From contig NC_050097.1 of the NCBI RefSeq assembly GCF_902167145.1, positions 141,137,982 through 141,201,981 on the forward strand: 64,000 nucleotides of DNA, written 5' to 3'. Under the pieces are notes generated by a model. The model was not told where the DNA came from and did no database searches. It saw only the letters and a program-made list of their open reading frames with translations. The stretch is from Zea mays. Its lineage: Eukaryota; Streptophyta; Magnoliopsida; Poales; Poaceae. Position numbers and translations under genes: made by a program. Within the stretch, counting starts at the first letter, position 1. Every line of letters starts with the position of its first letter. Below are positions 61,178-64,000 of this stretch, piece by piece.

Positions 61178-62695
61178 TCAATAGATGTGCTTCGACTCTG
61201 GCACAGTGCTGTTGACTGTGCGAGCTTCGGACTGTTCTCTGAAGTCCCTTTGGTGTGGAGCATATTGGCTCCCTTCTGGCTGTTGGCCTTGTTGCAGCGG
61301 TGGTGGAAGCGGAGGCTGTTGCCAGGAAGCTTGAGGTTGACTCGCCGAAGCAACAGAAACTGCAGGGTGGTTGCCTACATATTCTGGAATGTAAGGCAAA
61401 TGATACGAAGTAGTGTGCATGACCTGCTTTGGCTGAGCCTGTTGTGCCGCAGCTTCGGCTATTTCCTTTTGCTTCTGGATGGTAACATGGCACATCCTGG
61501 TGGTATGGCCCTTGTTCTCACCACAGAACAAGCAAAAAATTCTTCTTGGTTGATCTCCAAATCTTCCGCCGAAGCCCCTGGCACCTCTGCCTCTTGGAGC
61601 TGGTGGTCGGAAGGAGCTTTGCTGTTGCCCCGAAGCCTGTGAGGAACACTGTGGCCTTTGCTGCTGACTCCACCTATCATCATTTTGAGTAGAGTTATGG
61701 ATTGACCTAACATGCCTCGAATAGAATCTTCCTCCGAAGCCCCTGGTCATTTCAGAAAACCTGAAAGCCTCCTCCCTTCTTTGACGAAAATCATTATCGG
61801 CCCGAATATACTCGTCCATCTTCTGGAGCAGCTTCTCCAAAGTTTGAGGAGGCTTCCTAGCGAAGTACTGAGCTGAAGGTCCTGGCCGAAGCCCCTTGAT
61901 CATGGCCTCAATGACAATTTCGTTGGGCACTGTTGGAGCCTGTGCCCTCAAACGCAAGAACCTTTGGACGTACGCCTGAAGGTATTCTTCGTGATCCTGG
62001 GTGCACTGGAATAGAGCTTGAGCAGTGACCGGCTTCGTCTGAAACCCTTGGAAGCTGGTTAACAACAAGTCCTTCAGCTTTTGCCATGAAGTGATCGTTC
62101 CTGGTCGAAGGGAGGAATACCAGGTTTGAGCAACACTCCTGACAGCCATAACGAAAGATTTGGCCATGACTGCAGCATTGCCACCATACGAAGATACTGT
62201 TGCTTCGTAGCTCATTAAAAACTGCTTTGGGTCTGAGTGGCCATCGAATATGGGAAGCTGAGGCGGCTTGTAGGACGGAGGCCAAGGTGTAGCCTGCAGC
62301 TCAGCGGACAGAGGAGAAGCATCATCAAAAACAAAATTCCCATGATGGAAATTGTCATACCAGTCATCTTTGTTGAGGAAACCCTCCTGATGAAGGTCTT
62401 GGTGCTGAGGCCTTCGGTGTTGCTCATCCTGAGTAAGATGATGAACTTCTTCAGAGGCTTCGTCTATCTGCCTTTGCAGTTCAGCTAGCCTGGCCATCTT
62501 TTCCTTCTTCCTCTGCACTTGTTGATGAAGTATCTCCATGTCTCTGATTTCTTGGTCTATCTCATCCTCTGGCGGTGTCGGGCTAACGGCCTTCCTTTTC
62601 TGACTTCGGGCCTCCCGAAGAGAGACAGTCTCCTGATTGTGGTCCAGCGGTTGCAGAGCTGCAGCCCCAGTTGCTGAAGCTTTCTTCGGCGCCAT
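61178..62695 (-). CDS. gag: Gag of the zeon-like element, 505 aa, intact
   Basis: Minus-strand frame from ATG 62695 (MAPKKASATGAAALQ) to the stop at 61178. An N-terminal coiled coil (about residues 40-95: VQRKKEKMARLAELQRQIDE) precedes the retrotransposon gag domain (about 165-300: YGGNAAVMAKSFVM, AQTWYSSLRPGTITSWQKL, FLRLRAQAPTVPNEI). A Gln/Arg/Gly-rich stretch follows, then one zinc knuckle CLFCGENKGHTTRMC with spacing CX2CX5HX4C, one residue longer than usual. A Gln/Pro-rich tail ends in SKHIY. Gag builds the cytoplasmic virus-like particle that packages the RNA. No pol follows, so all enzymes must come from elsewhere. Confidence 0.92.
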   Translation of the reverse strand: MAPKKASATGAAALQPLDHNQETVSLREARSQKRKAVSPTPPEDEIDQEIRDMEILHQQVQRKKEKMARLAELQRQIDEASEEVHHLTQDEQHRRPQHQDLHQEGFLNKDDWYDNFHHGNFVFDDASPLSAELQATPWPPSYKPPQLPIFDGHSDPKQFLMSYEATVSSYGGNAAVMAKSFVMAVRSVAQTWYSSLRPGTITSWQKLKDLLLTSFQGFQTKPVTAQALFQCTQDHEEYLQAYVQRFLRLRAQAPTVPNEIVIEAMIKGLRPGPSAQYFARKPPQTLEKLLQKMDEYIRADNDFRQRREEAFRFSEMTRGFGGRFYSRHVRSIHNSTQNDDRWSQQQRPQCSSQASGQQQSSFRPPAPRGRGARGFGGRFGDQPRRIFCLFCGENKGHTTRMCHVTIQKQKEIAEAAAQQAQPKQVMHTTSYHLPYIPEYVGNHPAVSVASASQPQASWQQPPLPPPLQQGQQPEGSQYAPHQRDFREQSEARTVNSTVPESKHIY

Positions 62696-62757
62696 AGCGA
62701 AGGTTTATGATCGCCGAAGGTGTTCAAAACTCAAAGAGTGGAAGTGAGTTCACCGGA

Positions 62758-62768
62758 GGTGGGCGCCA
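62758..62768 (-). other. PBS of the zeon-like element
   Basis: TGGCGCCCACC on the minus strand, one base inside the LTR end; identical to the site at 8030-8040. The following leader (TCCGGTGAACTCACTTCC) also matches. Confidence 0.65.
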
Positions 62769-62769
62769 A

Positions 62770-63439
62770 TGTTGGGGACTTGTTCTCAAATGCTATGAGT
62801 TAAGAACAAGGCAACACAGAAAATGTTAATCGATAAAGTCCTTCATCCTTCGAAGCATTATTTCCCTTAGGATATAATGATTTTTGGACGAAGGTTATGA
62901 AGGACGTACCTTCATAAACAAAGCACATGATGACGAAGAATGAATTATGAGGAATATGAACAATAACATAAACAATTATATATTATTATCAACTTATTTT
63001 TGCATTATTATTATGAAGAAACGGAAATGATATCGGATTACAAATGTACCTTCAGCCTGGAAGGAGATGAAAGTACAGGTGTGACGCAAAAGCAAGTGCC
63101 AAATCAGCGTGAACAGTACGGGGGTACTGTTCACCTATTTATAGGCACGGGACACAGCCCATACAAAATTACATTCATGCCCTTTACATTTGATAATAAT
63201 TCTATAGTAATCCGCCGAGGTCTGAATAGCCTTTTCATCTTTAAGTCGGTTTCATTTTCTGCTACCACGCCGAAGCTTTCCCGCTCACATCTTCGGCGCT
63301 GTATCAACCTTCGTATTATTTTGGGCTTCTCCTACTGTGATACCGACTCGAGTCCGAAGATACCTGTTCACACATTATACTCCAGAAATACTGTTAAATC
63401 ATGTTTTTGAGGACCTTCGTAAGCCGAAGGCCCCCAACA
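62770..63439 (-). repeat. 5' LTR of the zeon-like element
   Basis: 670 bp, aligned without gaps to 55984-56653 with seven differences. Holds the promoter hairpin at 63109-63134 and the minus-strand TATA box next to it. On the minus strand the LTR is followed by the PBS and gag. Confidence 0.95.
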
Positions 63440-64000
63440 ATATCTATTTATATCATAATAACCATGATTATGTTACTAAAGTCCAAAATTAGTAATTTAC
63501 TTTAATTCTTAGAATATTAATGTTAGGAGATTTATAAATAAACATTTTTTGTTATACGTATAATTTCTATTCAGAAACAAAAGGATAAAACCCAAAAGTT
63601 TATTATTAGTAATTCCGTAAAGTTAGTAAGACATTTTTATCTATATTATACTCGATAAAACTATTGTCATAGTCACCTACTCATATTTTCAGCGATGATA
63701 ACTCAAAGTAGTAGTCGTAGTGGATTAATAAGTATTTACGCTTTAAGACGTATTTATGAGTATAATTATGTGATGTATGAATGTGTATGTAATGGTGAAT
63801 TAATACCCATGTAATGGTGTATGTTTATTCATTTGGCATATGTATTCTTTTGTATGTACGATACGCAAATCGATGGTAGAAGTTGACTGTGAGGTAGACA
63901 AACCAAACTCGTTCGAGGACGAGCCACAGGACACTTTCGTGCAAGGCAAGTGGATTCTCCCTCTGCATATTCTATTTGTACCCAAATAATGCATATAATA
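63440..64000 (+). repeat. 3' LTR of E5, second part
   Basis: Resumes with the second atatc. From about 63542 it aligns with 46814-47271 of the 5' LTR. Exon 2 of the split ORF lies at 63880-63945 with an intact GCAAG donor. The LTR continues beyond the window. Confidence 0.9.

Larger units (their letters stand above)
55984..63439 (-). mobile_element. Zeon-like non-autonomous Ty3/gypsy element
   Basis: A 7456 bp element with two 670 bp LTRs and the perfect duplication atatc (55979-55983 and 63440-63444). Read on the minus strand: 5' LTR, PBS, intact gag (505 codons), a spacer with tandem repeats, an antisense spliced ORF on the plus strand, and the 3' LTR. There is no protease, RT, RNase H or integrase. 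The LTRs differ at seven positions by eye (about 99% identity), so the insertion is recent. Structure and size resemble maize zeon-1 as I remember it. Confidence 0.94.
46814..64000 (+). mobile_element. Old Tekay-type chromovirus E5, truncated at 5' LTR and by window end
   Basis: A plus-strand element: 5' LTR remnant (46814-48500), PBS, pre-gag ORF, gag-pol with chromodomain remnant, a Tourist MITE, PPT, and a 3' LTR starting at 54555 that is split by the zeon-like element and continues past 64000. The two LTR parts that overlap (46814-47271 and 63542-64000) differ at many sites, and the coding region has several stops and frameshifts, so E5 is old. The full LTR would be about 3.2 kb. Confidence 0.9.

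Noticed and set aside
61145..61642. Plus-strand open frame opposite zeon-like gag
   Set aside because: Shadow frame of the intact gag on the minus strand; no domain.

Overview
The window looks like a slice of a large grass genome made almost entirely of nested transposable elements. I found no single-copy host gene, tRNA, rRNA or CRISPR array. Two element groups resemble, from memory, the maize cinful/zeon and huck families. I therefore infer a panicoid grass, probably Zea or a close relative; this was not checked against any database.

Layout. (1) 1-8676: the right-hand part of a minus-strand cinful-like Ty3/gypsy (Tat-type) element, with one LTR, a decayed gag-less pol and, on the opposite strand, an antisense ORF (aORF). 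It is inserted in (2) 8677-18219, a minus-strand element (E3) with a 4.3 kb LTR, a tRNA-iMet-type PBS and a pre-gag ORF; a 3.6 kb solo LTR with TSD tccac (10183-13777) interrupts it. (3) 18220-19759: unassigned sequence, a TA microsatellite and a short fragment of a TA-associated repeat. (4) 19760-43837: a huck-like Tat element on the minus strand with TSD tatat. Its left LTR is split by a very young Tekay/Del-type chromovirus (E4, 20211-30824, TSD tgacg) that lacks most of its RT and all of its RNase H. (5) 43838-46225: a second TA microsatellite and a candidate microsatellite-inserting DNA element carrying a nested hAT MITE and a tandem repeat. (6) 46814 to beyond 64000: an old, degenerate plus-strand Tekay-type element (E5) with a truncated 5' LTR and a Tourist MITE. 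Its 3' LTR is split by (7) a young zeon-like element at 55984-63439 (TSD atatc) that has gag and the aORF but no pol.

How the parts relate. The cinful-like copy has pol without gag and the zeon-like copy has gag without pol. They share LTRs, PBS, leader and aORF, so they look like complementary halves of one system. The aORF lies opposite to gag/pol, has its own TATA box and carries two introns at matching positions in both copies, so it reads as an independent spliced gene.

The most unusual signals are in the long-LTR Tekay-like elements. First, four diverged LTRs (the solo LTR, E3, E4 and E5) appear to carry a small split ORF inside the LTR itself. It has two phase-1 introns; three of the four have a GC-AG type donor (AG|GCAAG) on the second intron, and the exon-2/exon-3 junction stays in frame. 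Second, E3, E4 and E5 all carry a sense ORF between PBS and gag whose predicted helix-strand-strand-strand-helix order resembles a double-stranded RNA-binding domain followed by a coiled coil. Third, three of these LTRs begin with a foldback built on GTAAC; E5 has only a degenerate one. These are hypotheses from reading the sequence and need alignment, structure prediction and RNA data.
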